64,000 nt of DNA from Apiotrichum sp. Y4204 (lineage: Eukaryota > Basidiomycota > Tremellomycetes > Trichosporonales > Trichosporonaceae). Below, piece by piece: positions 1 through 12,800 of this stretch. Each line of letters starts with the position of its first letter. Within the stretch, counting starts at the first letter, position 1. The stretch is from NCBI GenBank assembly GCA_025531455.1, contig JAMYHL010000075.1:62001-126000 (forward strand). Reading direction: 5' to 3'. The notes under the pieces are model-generated. The model ran no database searches. It was given only the letters and a program-made list of their open reading frames with translations, and had not been told where the DNA came from. The translations under genes and the position numbers were made by a program.

Positions 1-197
1 ACACGAGGCGGACTAGTCAATAGTCGTGAGGCTCGCTATGGTTCTGTGGCAAGGGGCTTGCAGGTAGCAGGGAGGAGGTATATTGGCGACGATTGCGTGT
101 CGCGATCGTGGACAAGGGCATGCTTGGTGGTGTACATGGGTACTAACGAGTGTGACAACAAATGCGAACAAGATGGGCCTGGTGCTCGGTGTGATGT
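1..197. other. left edge, non-coding
   Basis: I see no supported gene here. This is the 3' flank of the minus-strand gene that stops at 198. Short open frames lack plausible starts and splice context. Confidence 0.5.
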
Positions 198-2023
198 CTA
201 TTCAAGGGGCATGCTGAAGCCATCGCGCGCGTAGCACCAGGCTGAGGGGGCGAAGGGGGCGTCGATGGTGAGGTCGTCCGAGTCCGTGTCGTCGCTGACA
301 TCGTCGGAATCGCATGACGCCACCAAGGTGGAAACAGAGTCCCTGTTGTGCATTTCGGGACGTGCTGTCTGGGGCCGCAGGATGTGTTGTTGCGGCGACT
401 TTGGTACGGAACGATACGAGGCGCCGGTAAGGTCCAGAGGTGGCGGCTTCTTCAGGGTGCGCTTCCGACCAGCGAGCTCGGACGGTGGGAGAATGTAGCG
501 AGTGGAGGGCTTGGACTCGTGCCTGTTGGGATGACCTACACTGCAGACGGGGGCGGCGGAGACCGACCTCCGCATCGCTGACGAAAACGGCCGGGTGATA
601 TCTGGGTAGGCCTTGTTGAGCGTGAGGTCTGGCCGAGCATTGAGAGACTCGGGGGTGTGGCCGTTCTCATGGGAATGTTTGCAAGAGGGAGTCTGGTGTT
701 GTTCTGAAGAGTCCTTACTGCGACGGTTTAGCCACCGACACGCCATCGCCCAACGACTCACGATGAACGGCGACGGCCAAGCCATCCGAAGGAGATCGGA
801 ACACGAGGACGAGGACGATCCTCCTCGTCCGAGAACTCGAAGAAGCAGCATGGTCGAGCGGAGACCCTGCTCCGGTCAAACGAAACAATCGTGGTACGTG
901 CGTCGTGGCCACGGGAACACTTGTGGGACCCACCTTCCCCGTGGGCCCCATGGGTGGGGACTGGGGCAACGAATGAGCAAGTGTTGGCGGCCCTGGTGTG
1001 GCGGGTGGGGAGAAGAGGTGCCGAATAGGGTGGTGAGACGAGGGGTGTGGCGGCACGTTGTTGAATGACAGTAGTGTTCGCGCGACCTGGGCGGACGCGA
1101 TGAGCGGGCGCGTGGAATTCGCTCTTGAGTGAGGCGTGTTGGCTGACGGGCGAATCGGCCGGGAGTTCGGAATCCGAAGTGTAAATCTTGTGCCTGCCAC
1201 AGGTGGGTCGCTGGTTGAGAAAGCTGTCCGACGATACCACTGGCAACGACGAGCTAGTTACCCCTGACCGCTGGCTAGTCGGGCTCGAGCTCGCGAAAGG
1301 ATGTTTGATAGGGAGATCGCCTGGAGGTTGCTCCTGCGCCTTGTGTTTACGTAGAACTGACTTCTGGCACATGGCATCGCGAACGAGGGCGTGAAGGTGA
1401 CGAAGGGGGCCTGTCTCCACGATCGAGCTGTCCTCAGAGCTAAGCTTCTGGGCCCCATGCAGCGCCGCATGAGTGGCATACGCTTGGACAAACATGTCGT
1501 GGTCCTCCCAGGGGAAGGGGGTCTCGGTCTCATCTGAGTTGGATTCGTCGTCGCTGCCACCAAATGTGCCTTCGCTGGCTGAATCGGAATCAAAGATGGA
1601 GCCGGGCGTGACTGGGCCGGAGGGGATCGGAACGTCCACTCGTTCGAGAGGGGTTCCCTGCATCCTTTCGGACATGCTCGACGGCCCGACGGCCGACAGA
1701 GACACCGTCGAGCGCGACATCTCCGTAATGGTGGTCATCGGACTGTTGGGCTCGGCCCTGAGGAAGCGAGTGGCGTGGTAATCTGTCTCGCTGCCAAAAT
1801 GCAGAAAGTGATGGTCTGCAATGGGTGCCTCATCGACGGCACCGGCTTCGTCCATATCGCTCTCGGCGTACTCGGGATGCAAGGAGTCCAAGGGGTCCTG
1901 CTCGTAGTCACTGTCAGGCCCAAAGCTGGGGACCGGACTCGGAAGCGGCTCCTCCCACCGTCCACGGATACGCGACGACGGAGTGGGGAAGAAGGGGTGG
2001 TTCTCCATTTTGTGGTGCAGCAT
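198..2023 (-). CDS. unknown disordered Ser/Pro/acidic-rich protein
   Basis: Two-exon model, complement(198..717, 763-side exon 762..2023), 593 aa. The 44-nt intron 718..761 has a GTGAGT donor, a GCTAAAC-like branch and a CGCAG acceptor. It joins exon 1, which ends in the frame reading FGWLGRRRS, to the frame reading KDSSEQHQTP. Phases fit (1262 + 520 nt = 594 codons). The ATG at 2023 is followed by a second in-frame ATG five codons later. The protein is low-complexity throughout: Ser/Pro stretches, acidic clusters (DSDYEQD, SDDESNSDETE, SDDVSDDTDSDD near the C-terminus), an FFEFSDEED patch and a hydrophobic FGWLGR motif. I recognise no catalytic fold, signal peptide or membrane segment, so no function is assigned. 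It may be a regulatory or scaffold protein restricted to basidiomycetes (inference). Confidence 0.7.
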
Positions 2024-5000
2024 GATAGGAAGATCCGAGATGGAGGCACGATGCGATTGTTGATGAGATGGTACGGCCCAGCGGTGTTGAAGAAGCAGGC
2101 GTTTGGGGTACGCGTCAAGTCTTGCGAAAGCGATGGGCGACGCCAGAGATGAGGGGCGAAGGGCTTTATGTGGCGGGATGAGGCAAGATCACGAGAGACT
2201 GAGCTGCCTTGGGCGGGATGACACAATGGGAATGGAACGCAAGAGGAAGAATGGAGAGTGACAGAAGTATGGCGACGTATTATGTCTACGTCCGGCGGAT
2301 GGCGGCGGGCATGGAGAGTCCGACAGCGAAGAGCCGTATTGTTTGCGTTATGTACAGTACTGGGCAGGTGACTATCGTCACCTCAATAGCAGCGATAGCC
2401 ACAGCGGACGATGGTGCCCATACTGAGATATGAGGCGGAGGCGTGCGGGGCGATCATGCCGCTGGCGTACGAGGCCACGGGCAGCCACACTTCATAATCA
2501 TTTGACTTGGGCAAACAACCTTTGTGGCTTGGGTTTGGTTCTTTTGTCAGGCAATCTGTCATCGGGCGCCCTGCCTCGCGTTCTGCGGTGGTAGCGCAGG
2601 TACCGTGCGGAAAGAGAAGAGATATTAGCTCCGATTCATGTTAGCGCCTCGTCCGACTTCGGTGCCTGCCTTGTGGGCCATTGAGGAAGAAGAATGGAGC
2701 TCTCTCAAAGGAGAGGGGTACCCGTGCGGGAGTGTGTCGGTCTCGTGTTAGGTGTTTCGCAGGCGCGTGAGTCCGGCTCACAGAGCAGTGGAGCGCACGT
2801 TGCGCGCCTCCGGTCCGTCCAACAAGGGGTAAATTGTCAAGTGAGAAGAACGTTCGGAGTCTCAGTGTCGAGTGACTAGTCATGTTGCCCCTGCCCCCGC
2901 TTGTCGACATTCCTCGTCACCTTACTGTGTCATGTCGCCTGTCCCCGCCTCAACTCACAATTCACCAACTCCCCAACCCCAGCTTTAGACTGACAACGGG
3001 GGATGAGAACGCCACCTGAACCGCCAGAACGCCAGAAACGCCACAGAATCCACTTGAAGCTTATCCCCTTGCGTAGCTGAGGCTGCGCATTCCGCAGGTC
3101 ACGCGCCACAAATGCCTCGAGGCTGTCGCCACACTGCTCGCTCCTGGATACTGCTGGGGTCCCTTCAGAACTCTCTGCGTGTTGTTCGTTGTCCTTGCCA
3201 AACGCCTGTAATAAAAATCAGAGGTGAGACGGAATCCCCATGAGACGCAAAGGCTGCAGGTCGGGAGGCATAGAACGGAACGGAACAACGGATGGTGGAG
3301 GAAACGATAAAGCGAGAAGGAGACATGAGTCCGGCGGTCTGTGCTGGCGCAAAAATTCATCCGACCAAAATTGACCTGTGCCGAGGCCAATGGCTTCAAG
3401 CTGACATAGATTTCGGATGGGAGCATGCTGGAGCGGGGGGAGATCTCAGCGCAACAAGCAAGAGTAAGAAGAGCGTTGGGGAGGACGCGGGCCGAACAGG
3501 TATCGGATTGTGCGGATTGTACGCCAATACCTCGCGATTCGACACATCCTTTGGTACTATACTGGAACGCAGAGCTGGCAATCTGTAATCTGGGCGGAGG
3601 GTTTGCCCGATAGTCTGACCGATAGTCCGATCGATATCTGACCGATTGTCGACCGATAGTCGGATGTATGGAGATAGCTCGTTGTGGTGCCTGATGGAGA
3701 GGCGGGGAATGGTAGCTCCAGGACAATACTAGCCACCGGCGTGGTTGGCTATACTTATCTGCTGATACACACGTTGATAGTCTGTGAGCCCCCGGATGTT
3801 GCGGAGCGAAGCTCAAAGGTTACACAGAACGAACACGATGTAGCGCTTATCGCTGTCACTGGCCAGAGATAATCTATATTCCCAGCCATGGAGCTGGAGT
3901 AATTAAGCCTGCACAACGCACGATGGCCTGGAAACGCGTGGTCATTGGTGATAACGCTCATGAAGGGATTCGGAGCCAAAGTTACGCCAAGCGCCAGCTT
4001 TACCTGGACGCCAGCACGCCAACATCACGCCAATGCACGCCCGTGCATGTTGCTAGCTAGGAGCTGCATATGAGCGCGTAAGACGACATCAGTATTCGAG
4101 GAGAGGAACGGAACTTGGCGGAGGTCAGTGCGGTCAGCCAGGGTGAAAGATGGGGTTGGGAGAGCGGAGGATGGAGCGATAAGGGGAAGAGGAGGGGTCA
4201 GGTTCAAAGAAGCATTCGCAATCCGACTGCGCCACTTTGCCACGACATCACCCATAATGCGCAGATCAAACCTCTCTTCCCACTTCCCGCTTCTCACACC
4301 TTCCGTATGCGTGTTCGCGTGTTCGCGTGTCAAAGCCTAACACGTGAGACAATCCCCACACACCATTTGCCCATACAGGCCGCCTACTGCACTCCAAACT
4401 GAGCTCAATCGCGCCGCGCGCGCTTGGACCACAGCCTGACCGTGTGCTGCGCGCCAACTTCCGCCAGAACCAAGTGGCGCCCCGCTAGCGACACCGCTGC
4501 GCAGCGTTCTCCGCCCCGGCCCGCCTAATGACTTCGTAGCTTCCGTTCTCTTCCCTTCGTCCTCGTTGTCCTCGTCGCCCAACACTTCGACACGGGCCGC
4601 GAGATATCGTTCTGCAGCCTGTGCTGTCATATCTGTAACAGCGCCACATCGGCCCGTGCCTGTGGCTTTGCCTCGTGGCCTGCGCCAGTCGCGCTCGGAG
4701 CTCGGAGCGATGCCCTAGATCTAATCTAGTGCTCTCCTCTCTGGATCTGTGAGCCGCTCCCCCGTCGCCGAAAGGTCTGGAACTTGGAACTTGAAGCTTG
4801 TTGGAGTGGAGAACACCACTGCACAAATCCAACATAGAAGGATATGGCGTTGTAGCTCCTCTCGATTTCTAAGTCGTGCCTCGCTCGGCGCGCTCGGAGC
4901 TAGTGTACGTCATTGCGCCGCTCGAGTCACTCACGGTACGCGGCCTGGACATGGTGTTACCAAAAAGGTCTTACAGTGCCTCCAATCCCGAGTCTAGAGA

Positions 5001-6278
5001 CCAGCCCCGCAAGGTTCGATGCTGGGCCGGACAGATGCCGCCGCTCCCCGATACTCTTCTTATCCCAATCACCGGCATGTCGCTCACAAGTATCAGACAG
5101 TTCTCCCAACTGCAGGTCTCGGACCATCGGCCGGTCGAATCCCGCTATGTGTGCACCTGCACGGCGTCTCACTTGTGTTTCCAATTTACATTCTTCGCTG
5201 TGTCGGATATCTCGGATCCCCAGACGAATATGGTAAAGGAAACGAGCAGTGATTGAATTATTCATAGGCTGGACGGGAGACACGGCCAACTCGGCGCCGT
5301 CGAGGAGCATAGCCCGATCCTGGCCCGAGCACACGACGATCATGTCGCGATGAGTAGATTATCGTCTAGCGTCTCGTGTATCAGTATTTACTGATTAATC
5401 CAACAGCCACCGCCACCGCCACTCCCAACCGGCTGAACAAAGGTCAGTGAGATGGCACTTCTGAATACTGATAGGCATGGCTCACGATATCAGCCGTGCG
5501 CGATCGGACAGGAAAAATGGTGATGCGCCACTCGTACATTACATCCCATCCTCTGCGAGGCGCAGCCGAGGGGCAGGGCCGATACGATGTGGCAGTTAAT
5601 ATGGGCCGCAGATTGCGCGGGCGGAGCGGCGCAGCGAGACAGACGATACGTGAGTATGCGTGCACATCAGTGGAGCTACTCGGGATCCCGCCGGTGCGGA
5701 GACTTGAAAACGCAGAGATAACGAAGGCGTTGCTAGTTTCATTTTCCGAGTTCTCGGGAGCCTTACTCGGTGATATTATTGTTGCGCATTGCCTTTCCTG
5801 TCATACTCAGGTCTCGCGATCAGCCTGGCGCCCCCCAATATTCAAGGCCGGTTACGGAGACATCACGCGCCGCGGAGACATTGTGAGCATGAGCATCAGC
5901 CACCTCGGAGATTAGCCTGGACTCGGAAGTTTCATGAGCTTGTTATTCTGTTGTGAGCTCCTACGCCACACGTGCGATGGTGTCCGGACCAAGATGTTGA
6001 TTTCAATATACGTGCTCCAATATAGGTCGCCGTAGCCTGGTCCTGTGGTGCCTAGGTGCCGCCTAGAAGGCCATCAGGCCTACAGGCGGCCGCAACGTGC
6101 AATTGGGTACATCAAAGTAGATAGTGATACTTTACAAGTGATTATATGCAATGCGAGATGGACTCAGATGCGGTGATACCTCTCTTGCTTGCTGCATGTT
6201 TGCTTGTGCGTGCTCGTTTGACCATCTCTTGTGCTTGGAATGTATACTTTTTCGTCCGCGGAGAATGGGGCTAAGGCC
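2024..6278. other. 4.2-kb gene-poor region
   Basis: No supported gene. The right-hand part of the gene at 198-2023 (its promoter) occupies the start. Several frames exceed 100 codons on both strands but begin at non-ATG codons or lack coding-like composition. A short tandem/inverted GACCGAT(A/T)GTC motif lies at 3607-3664. Sequence near 4300-4345 repeats GTGTTCGC. A GC-rich imperfect palindrome occurs around 6040-6100 (GCCTAGGTGCCGCCTAG, AGGCCATCAGGCCT). Confidence 0.5.
3607..3664. repeat. degenerate GACCGATAGTC repeat cluster
   Basis: Three copies of the core GACCGAT(A/T)GTC occur within 58 bases, interleaved with partial inverted copies (TCCGATCGATAT). It lies in the gene-poor region. It is too short and degenerate to classify; it may be a microsatellite-like remnant or a protein-binding array. 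Confidence 0.5.
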
Positions 6279-9200
6279 TCAACGGGCTGCGACGGGGTCG
6301 AGAGGGTATCCGTCAACGTTCTGGGCAGCCGGTGGCCGACGTTCGCCGTTGCCGTTGCTGCTCACGCGCAGGCTCGACTTGGGCGGGGCGGCAGGCATGT
6401 CGTTTGTGGGGCTTGCGACGCCGTTCCGTTCCGCTGTATCGGTCGACAGGCGAGCCATCCCCTTGCGCATCATCTCCGACTCGGCCCATGCGTCGTAGGC
6501 GTACCGAACCGGTTTGGCCAGAGACTCGAGATACAGATCGTCGGCCGTGATAGAGTGTTCCGACGTCGCGTCTCCTTTGTCCGTCTTGAACATGTCGTCG
6601 GGGTCAAAGTCGTCTGATGTCAGCAGATGGTCTAAAACAATCGAAGCTCACTGTCAGGATCGGCGCGTCGCTTGCCGAGCGCCTTGCGGCTCGGACGCAT
6701 CTCCTCATCATCAGTGCCCTCGGGGCCACGGGTGTGCGGGATCTGCTCGCCAGCGTTGGCCTCACGCGCAAGGCTCTGGCTGCTATTAACAGTGCGGAAG
6801 GGATTGGGCAGTGGTCGCGGACCAGGGATGCGGCTGCGCCCAAGCGGAGACTCGGTGCGTGTGGGCGAAGCCAGCTTGCCCTTGGGAGGCGGCACTGGTG
6901 CCTGTGCTAGTCGAAGGCCATCCGGCGATGGGGTGCGCGAGAGCCCACGGTCGTCGGCGACGGACGACAGATGGTTGTTAATCACGTCGTGATGGGACAT
7001 CTCGTGCACCGGCGAAACATGCTCCGCCTTGGGCTCGGACCGCTCGTACAGCTTGTCCTCGTCCGGGAGAGGAGTCATCCTATTAGCAGGAGACGGCGAG
7101 CGCGAAGAGGAGGCTTGAGCGTCGCCAGCCATAAGCATATCCATTTGCTGCTTCATTGTCAGCACAGACCTGAACACAATACGTACCCTTCGGTCCATGC
7201 GCGTGTCCTTTTTGCTGCGCTCCTGAACAGCACGGATCTCACGTTCATCCGCGGCCATCCTCTCAAGATCATCGTACTGGTTGATAGCCTCTTGTAGCGC
7301 AGTGTGGGCCTCCAGGAACAACGCCAGCGCGCTCTCCTCAACCGTGGTCATTGTTTGCCCATCTGCCGTCTGGAGAGACTGGGCAACACGGCGCGACTTG
7401 GTTGCCTCGAAATTCACCCAGTCCATTTGACTCGTGAGAGATTCATGGGCGAGCACACACTTCATGTAGAATTCCTGATATGTCAGCAATGATCCGCCAC
7501 CCGAACATACCTTGACAAGACCCTTGGATTCAAGCTCCTCCGGGCTGGTGAACACGAGTGTCTGCGAAAGCACGCTGGCAGACTCCTTCGCCGCGGTGCA
7601 CTCTTCTATGAGGCGACGCATCTTTTCGTGGTGGTCGGGCCCGCTGGGATACTGCTGCTGACCATGGCCGTAGCCCGAACCAGGTGATGCTGAGCGGTGC
7701 TTGGGCGGTATCGGGGCTGGGGTCATGCGAACGGGAGCGGCCGTGTTGGATGCAGCTGTCGCCGCACGTGAAGCGTCGCCGCCGGCTTTCCTTGATCCAC
7801 CAGCACCGTGCTTGAGGTAGTCGTCTGGTAACTGTTTGCCAAACTCCGGATCGTCTGGCAGCCTTGCCTTCTTCCACAACTCGTAGAGGCCTTCGCATCC
7901 TCGCTCCTTGTAGTGGCAGAAGGTCAAGTCGGAAAGGATATCCCGACACGCCTGCACAGTGTTTGTGGATGGCGCAGGCTTGAGGGTCTGCATGATGATC
8001 GGCTCAACAGCGGCAATGAACTTGCGGTTGGTGGCATAGACTTTAAATCAGCATACTGTCCCCACAATGCGTAAATCACTCACGATGGAAGTTGCGAACC
8101 TTGATGTTACGCATAGTGATCCACCAGATGCGGAGCGTCATACGACGCTCGGCATCCGTGCCGCTCTTCAATATCTTGCGCATCGTTCGCGCTGCTTCTT
8201 TGCCGACAGCCTCTCCAGAGTTGGATGCGTTGACCCGTTCGCACACGTCCAGTACGGCGCCATGGGTAGTTTCACGCGATCCAGCAAGTTTACCTAACGA
8301 GGATTAGTACGAGGAAGACGCCAACGGACTCACGAATAGCACTGCCGACATCGTTTCCAGACTCGGAGGGTGTCGCGTCAGCCACAGGACGGCCGTCCCC
8401 ATGTCCCGCAGAGGAAGTACCGTTCGCAATGTCTGTCTCCCGGCTGGCATCATGACTGCCGCGAGACTCATCTACTGACGCTCGTGATATCGGTGCAGTG
8501 AATGGCTGGGCGGGTGGCATGAGCGGCATCTGCTCGCTATGACGGTGCTGTGCCTCCCGCTCACGCTGCGCCTGAGCCTGAGCTTGCGCTTCTCGTTCGC
8601 GTTGGGCTTGAAATTCCCGATCACGTAGCGCCTGAGCTTCGCGCTCCTGTTGAGCTTGCATCTGTCGTTCGCGTTGCTCGCGCTGCTCTCGCAAGTCACG
8701 ATCGCGAGCCGACTCCTTCCCGGCGCGGTCCTTCTCCTTTTCCTTGTGCTTTCCGCTCCAGTTCCAAAACCGCTTCTTCTCCTTTTCCTTTTCGGCGCCC
8801 TTGTCAGCGGCGACGGGAACAGGAGTCGAACTTCCCGTCTTGTCAGCGCGCTCCGAGTCATCCCGAGGTGTTGATCGGTCAGAGCCCATGGGAGTGCTCT
8901 GCCACGAGTACTGCGCATTGGGTGCTTGTCCGGCCATCGGCTGCTGATCCGGGTACGAGCCTCCCAATGGTGAGCGGCCCACAGCGCCAGGGCCCATGGC
9001 GTGCATGGGGACGGGGGCGGAGGAAAGGTGGTCGTGATCCGAACGGCCACCCGACTGCACAGCCGACGTCGACGAGAAACCCCGTGCGCGTGCGTTAGGG
9101 TAACTCTCCCCTTCCACGTAACTTCCTTGCGGAGGCAGTGGAAGCACACTCGTAAGGCTGGAATTCGACTGCAACATGCGAGGAGGCGGTGGTGTCGACG

Positions 9201-9885
9201 GACGTATCTGCGGGGAAGGTGGCCCGGCGCCGGGCGGAAGATAGAACGCGGGCTGGCCGATGGGGCTCGCTGCACCGCCAGCACTGGCGCCCGACCACGT
9301 ATTCTCCAGTGGAGGGAGGTTAGACAGACTACCACCTGTTCCCGAGCGTGACCGACTACTAGAGTATCGCACATCGCCGTCGCGCCGATAGGGGGCCGAT
9401 GCGGCTTCCTCCTCCATCTGGGCCATTTCTGCCAGTGAGGGGCGCACATCCCAGCCTGGGTCCCGAGAATCTGCCGGGCGGCGAGGATCTCCCCGAACTG
9501 CACCGCCTGCGCCAGCGTCATTCCGCCCGGCGTCCATCGGGAACGGGGTGACGCTGTTCTGCAGTTGCTGCTGGCGTCGTTTGTGCATGTCGTGTATGGG
9601 TGCCGAGCTGTTGGAGACCAATGAACCGAAGGACGAATTCGTGGACAGAGGCTGACCACCAGTCGGGTTGGCGAGTAGCGGCGCGGCCTGGTTGCTGATG
9701 GGATGTTGGGGGGTGATGCTGTTGGCTGTTGGAAGAGTGGTGGAAATGGGGGTATTCGATGATATGGGCTGTTGATTAACGGGTGCCGTGTTGGTCGTGG
9801 ACTCTGGAGAGGGTAATGGGTCAATGACGCCTGGGGTCTTTGAGGAACGGAATAGCTTCTTCAGACGACGATTCCCGTCCGTCAT
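6279..9885 (-). CDS. VHS and GAT domain protein, Lsb5-like, with long disordered N-terminus
   Basis: Six-exon model, complement(6279..6613, 6652..7150, 7187..7474, 7511..8040, 8084..8293, 8334..9885), 3414 nt = 1137 aa. Introns are 36-43 nt with GTGAGT-type donors and CTGAC/CTAAT branches. The start at 9885 (MTDGNRRLKKLF) is preferred over an upstream non-conserved frame. Residues 1-510 are Ser/Pro/Gln-rich and end in a charged coiled-coil-like stretch of QREREAQ repeats (about 390-470). Residues about 515-650 form a VHS domain (VLDVCERVN, RKILKSGT, LRIWWITMRNIKVRNFH, CRDILSDLTFCH). A GAT-like helical region follows at about 690-830. VHS/GAT proteins (Lsb5, TOM1, GGA) act at endosomes and Golgi in ubiquitin-cargo sorting and actin-linked endocytosis. 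Yeast Lsb5 is about 350 aa, so this one is greatly extended. No GAE domain was seen, so Lsb5/TOM1-like is the safer label. Confidence 0.85.
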
Positions 9886-12800
9886 CCTGGGGAGAAGAGC
9901 TGGATGATGAAAGCTAGAACTGGCGGCGACAGAGCGTGAACTGAGAGAGGGTATGTGACCGAGGGTGGGTAAGGGTAGAGTCTCCGGGGAGGTGGTCGAG
10001 GAGCGTACGAGCAACCGTCGATGGGAGATATCCGCAGGAGGTGGTGCCGTAGCAGATTGGTGGTGTTATGTTGGAGGGACAACGAGTATCCAGTCCAGGC
10101 CGTCGCACTACTTCCGCGTCCCCCCAAGTGTGTCTGGTTGGTTGGGTCGGTGCGCTTCGACGACAAGCGGGCAGCACCAAGAGCGTGTGGGCGAGGGTGT
10201 CGCTCGTGGGTCGGTAATGTTGGACAAGTAAGGTGGCGCTATGCCGCCGCAACTGTTCGCTGTCCGTTTGATGGTGCTATCGCTATATCGCTTCCGCTTC
10301 TGCTGCCGCAGGCCCTGCCTGCTGCTTGTAAGCTGTGGGATCGTCTCCGCTGTTGGGACGACTGGAGGGATGGGTTGGTGTGATGGTGCCTTCTGCTGCC
10401 TTGTGAGCTTGTGAGCTTGTGTGCAGGGGCTAGGACGGAGTGATCGCGTTGGAAGGTCGGTACTACTGGCACTGGCACAGGGGTGTGACTGTGACTGTTC
10501 TTGGGTGTGATTGCGTGCGCGTGCGGGGCAGGCGGGGGAGGCGGTGGGACGAGTGTGACGAGAGGGTCGAGGGAGCGTAGGACCAACTGGGACGTGGAGG
10601 CGGTGGAACGCAGGGTGACTGTGTGTGCTGTGCGTACCAGTAATGCGCACTTCTCCGCGGAAACGCGCTGGCTGCTGTGTGTGAACGGAAAGGGAGAGCC
10701 GATGGAGAAGACGGCGAGTGCGGAGAGGGGGAGACGGAGTATGTGGTGGTTGTGTAGGAGTGGTGGTGATTCCGATTGTCGATTGTGATGGTGATGGTAT
10801 GGCGTGTGGCTGTACTGGCTGTACTTTGGATCCAAAAGGTCGGCGTAGCTACGTAGCTTTGGGTGAGTAGGGGGATGGTGATCACGGAGGGGGAGAAGGG
10901 CAGAGGATCAGAGGAATTAGAGCTTGGAGGAAGGTACAGTAGGGGGAACGAGGCGCGGGGGGGCGGTGTAAGCTGGGAATGGGAATGGCTGTACAGTCAA
11001 GTAGCAAGTAGGTAGCGGGGAGTAGAGTGGACTCTCAGTTGGTCATTGTGCCTGTCATTTAGGCTGGGCATCATGCCGCCCTATGACTTTCCTAATCGTC
11101 TAGCTATTGCAGTTGCGTGCTGTCTAGAGCGCTAGAGCTCTACATGCTTCATGCTACAAGATTCCAATGCATTGCTCAATTGCTCATCTGCAGCTGACAC
11201 ATGCAACATGCATGAGCCGCAGGTGCGCAGGAACTCGGAACTCACTGACTGCGAGGTTGACACGCAGCTCGCAGGCCCCGCAGGCTGCCCGCAGCGGGTC
11301 TGTGGACAGGGAATGATGAATCCTAATGCATCGCTTTCAGTGGTGAACACGCAAGAGCCGCTCTCTGCCACTTCATCTGCTGCCTCTGCTGCCTCTGCCG
11401 CCGCCGGCCCCTCTGACCGCCCAATCGCACTCTAAATCCCTAGTCAGAGATCCAAAAGTACGAGATCATACGAGAGAGTGCAGAGATAGCACAACCGCTA
11501 GTACTGCCAGCCAACCGTAGTGCATAAAAACACGAGACGCTCGTGCCTGGGCCGCTTGCCCCTCTCTGGCCTCTCTGGCCCCTCCTCTAGCTCCATACCA
11601 ACGTCTGTGTGCGACAAGCGTGCTATCGACACCTACTGGCCACTGGCACCGTCGAGCGCCTCCCAGCTTTCCATGCATATACCCCCCTCTTCATCCTCGA
11701 TCAGTCCGCCGTTCTCGATATGATCGCGACTCGCTCTCGACTCCTGTTCACGTATCCCTATGCCTCCGCGCCGACCGGAGCCAAGAGTCTGGGCCAGGGT
11801 GGAACGAACAGGAGGGAAGAATGACGAAAAGGAACAGGCAGATCCAGCATAGGAGCAGCGACCAAGGAGAGGCAGCGAGCTGGGTAGGCCTGCAGGTATC
11901 AGGCGGGCGCCAGGCGGAACGCAGGGGCAGATCCCGGGCAGAGGAGGGGTTGCGTGCAGGGAAAAGCCCAGGTGTAAGGGGTCGATGAAACAATTCCAAC
12001 ACACCAAGAACTGGAGATACGCTGTAAACAGCCCATTAGTATCCAGAGGCAGGGGTCAATCTCCCCTATCTGCAGCTTGATTGCCTTTTCAATAGAAATC
12101 GCTAGCGCCGACTTAGAGTTGTGTAATACTTGCAGCTGTCGTGTGGATAAGGTGTGGCCTTGCCGAGTGGTGTGAACTGGAATCGATTGAGGCGGTGCAG
12201 CCAACACCCGCTCCTTACCGATGGCACCGACGTAGTTGGAATATCGATATCGCTGTCTGCCGTCTGTCACGGTCATCACGGCTCGCGCTCGTCGGCTCGG
12301 CAAGCTCGGCGTCGCCAGGTCTAGGCTTGCTGCGAAGCTGCGTGACTGCGGTGGACACAGCACACAGCGCCACAGTCGTGCTGGAGCGCCGGCACGCAAC
12401 TGTCAACGACTCTGAAATTATTTTCAGAAGGTCGCCCGTGTCATGTCTCGCCCAGCGCACAACTATCGCCCCAAGCTCGCGACACCCGATACACGCAGGT
12501 GCAGCCACGTCGTCCAGATCTCGACAGACCACGCATGAGCAGAACGAGATCCTACTCCTTGCAGACCATTCCACAGCTGCACAGCCCATATTGCGTTTCT
12601 GGGGGTGGGCGGAGACATGAACACGCGCCGCGCCCTGCCCAGTGGCCCAACGGCCATCGGCCGGCGGCAGTATCAGACTGAGATGTTCTGTTCAGCTGTA
12701 TGCCGTTGGCGCCAGGCTCGTCGCGTCACAGACCCGGCGGGTCGTTTCACGTTCATTTGCTACCAGATCGAGGCAGACGTGATCCCGATTGTAATCCCTG

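Noticed and set aside
3061..3816. 251-codon minus-strand frame
   Set aside because: It starts at TTG, runs through the GACCGAT repeat cluster (giving RYRSDYRSDYR), and has no recognisable domain.
4957..5343. 128-codon minus-strand frame starting MIVVCSGQDRAMLLDGAE
   Set aside because: It has an ATG and a coding-like first 30 codons, but codon bias collapses afterwards. No splice signals, domain or promoter support it.
8540..8700. repetitive GCGCTCACGC-like array as a possible minisatellite
   Set aside because: It is the coding DNA of the QREREAQ repeats in the VHS/GAT protein and keeps codon phase, so it is a protein repeat rather than an independent DNA element.
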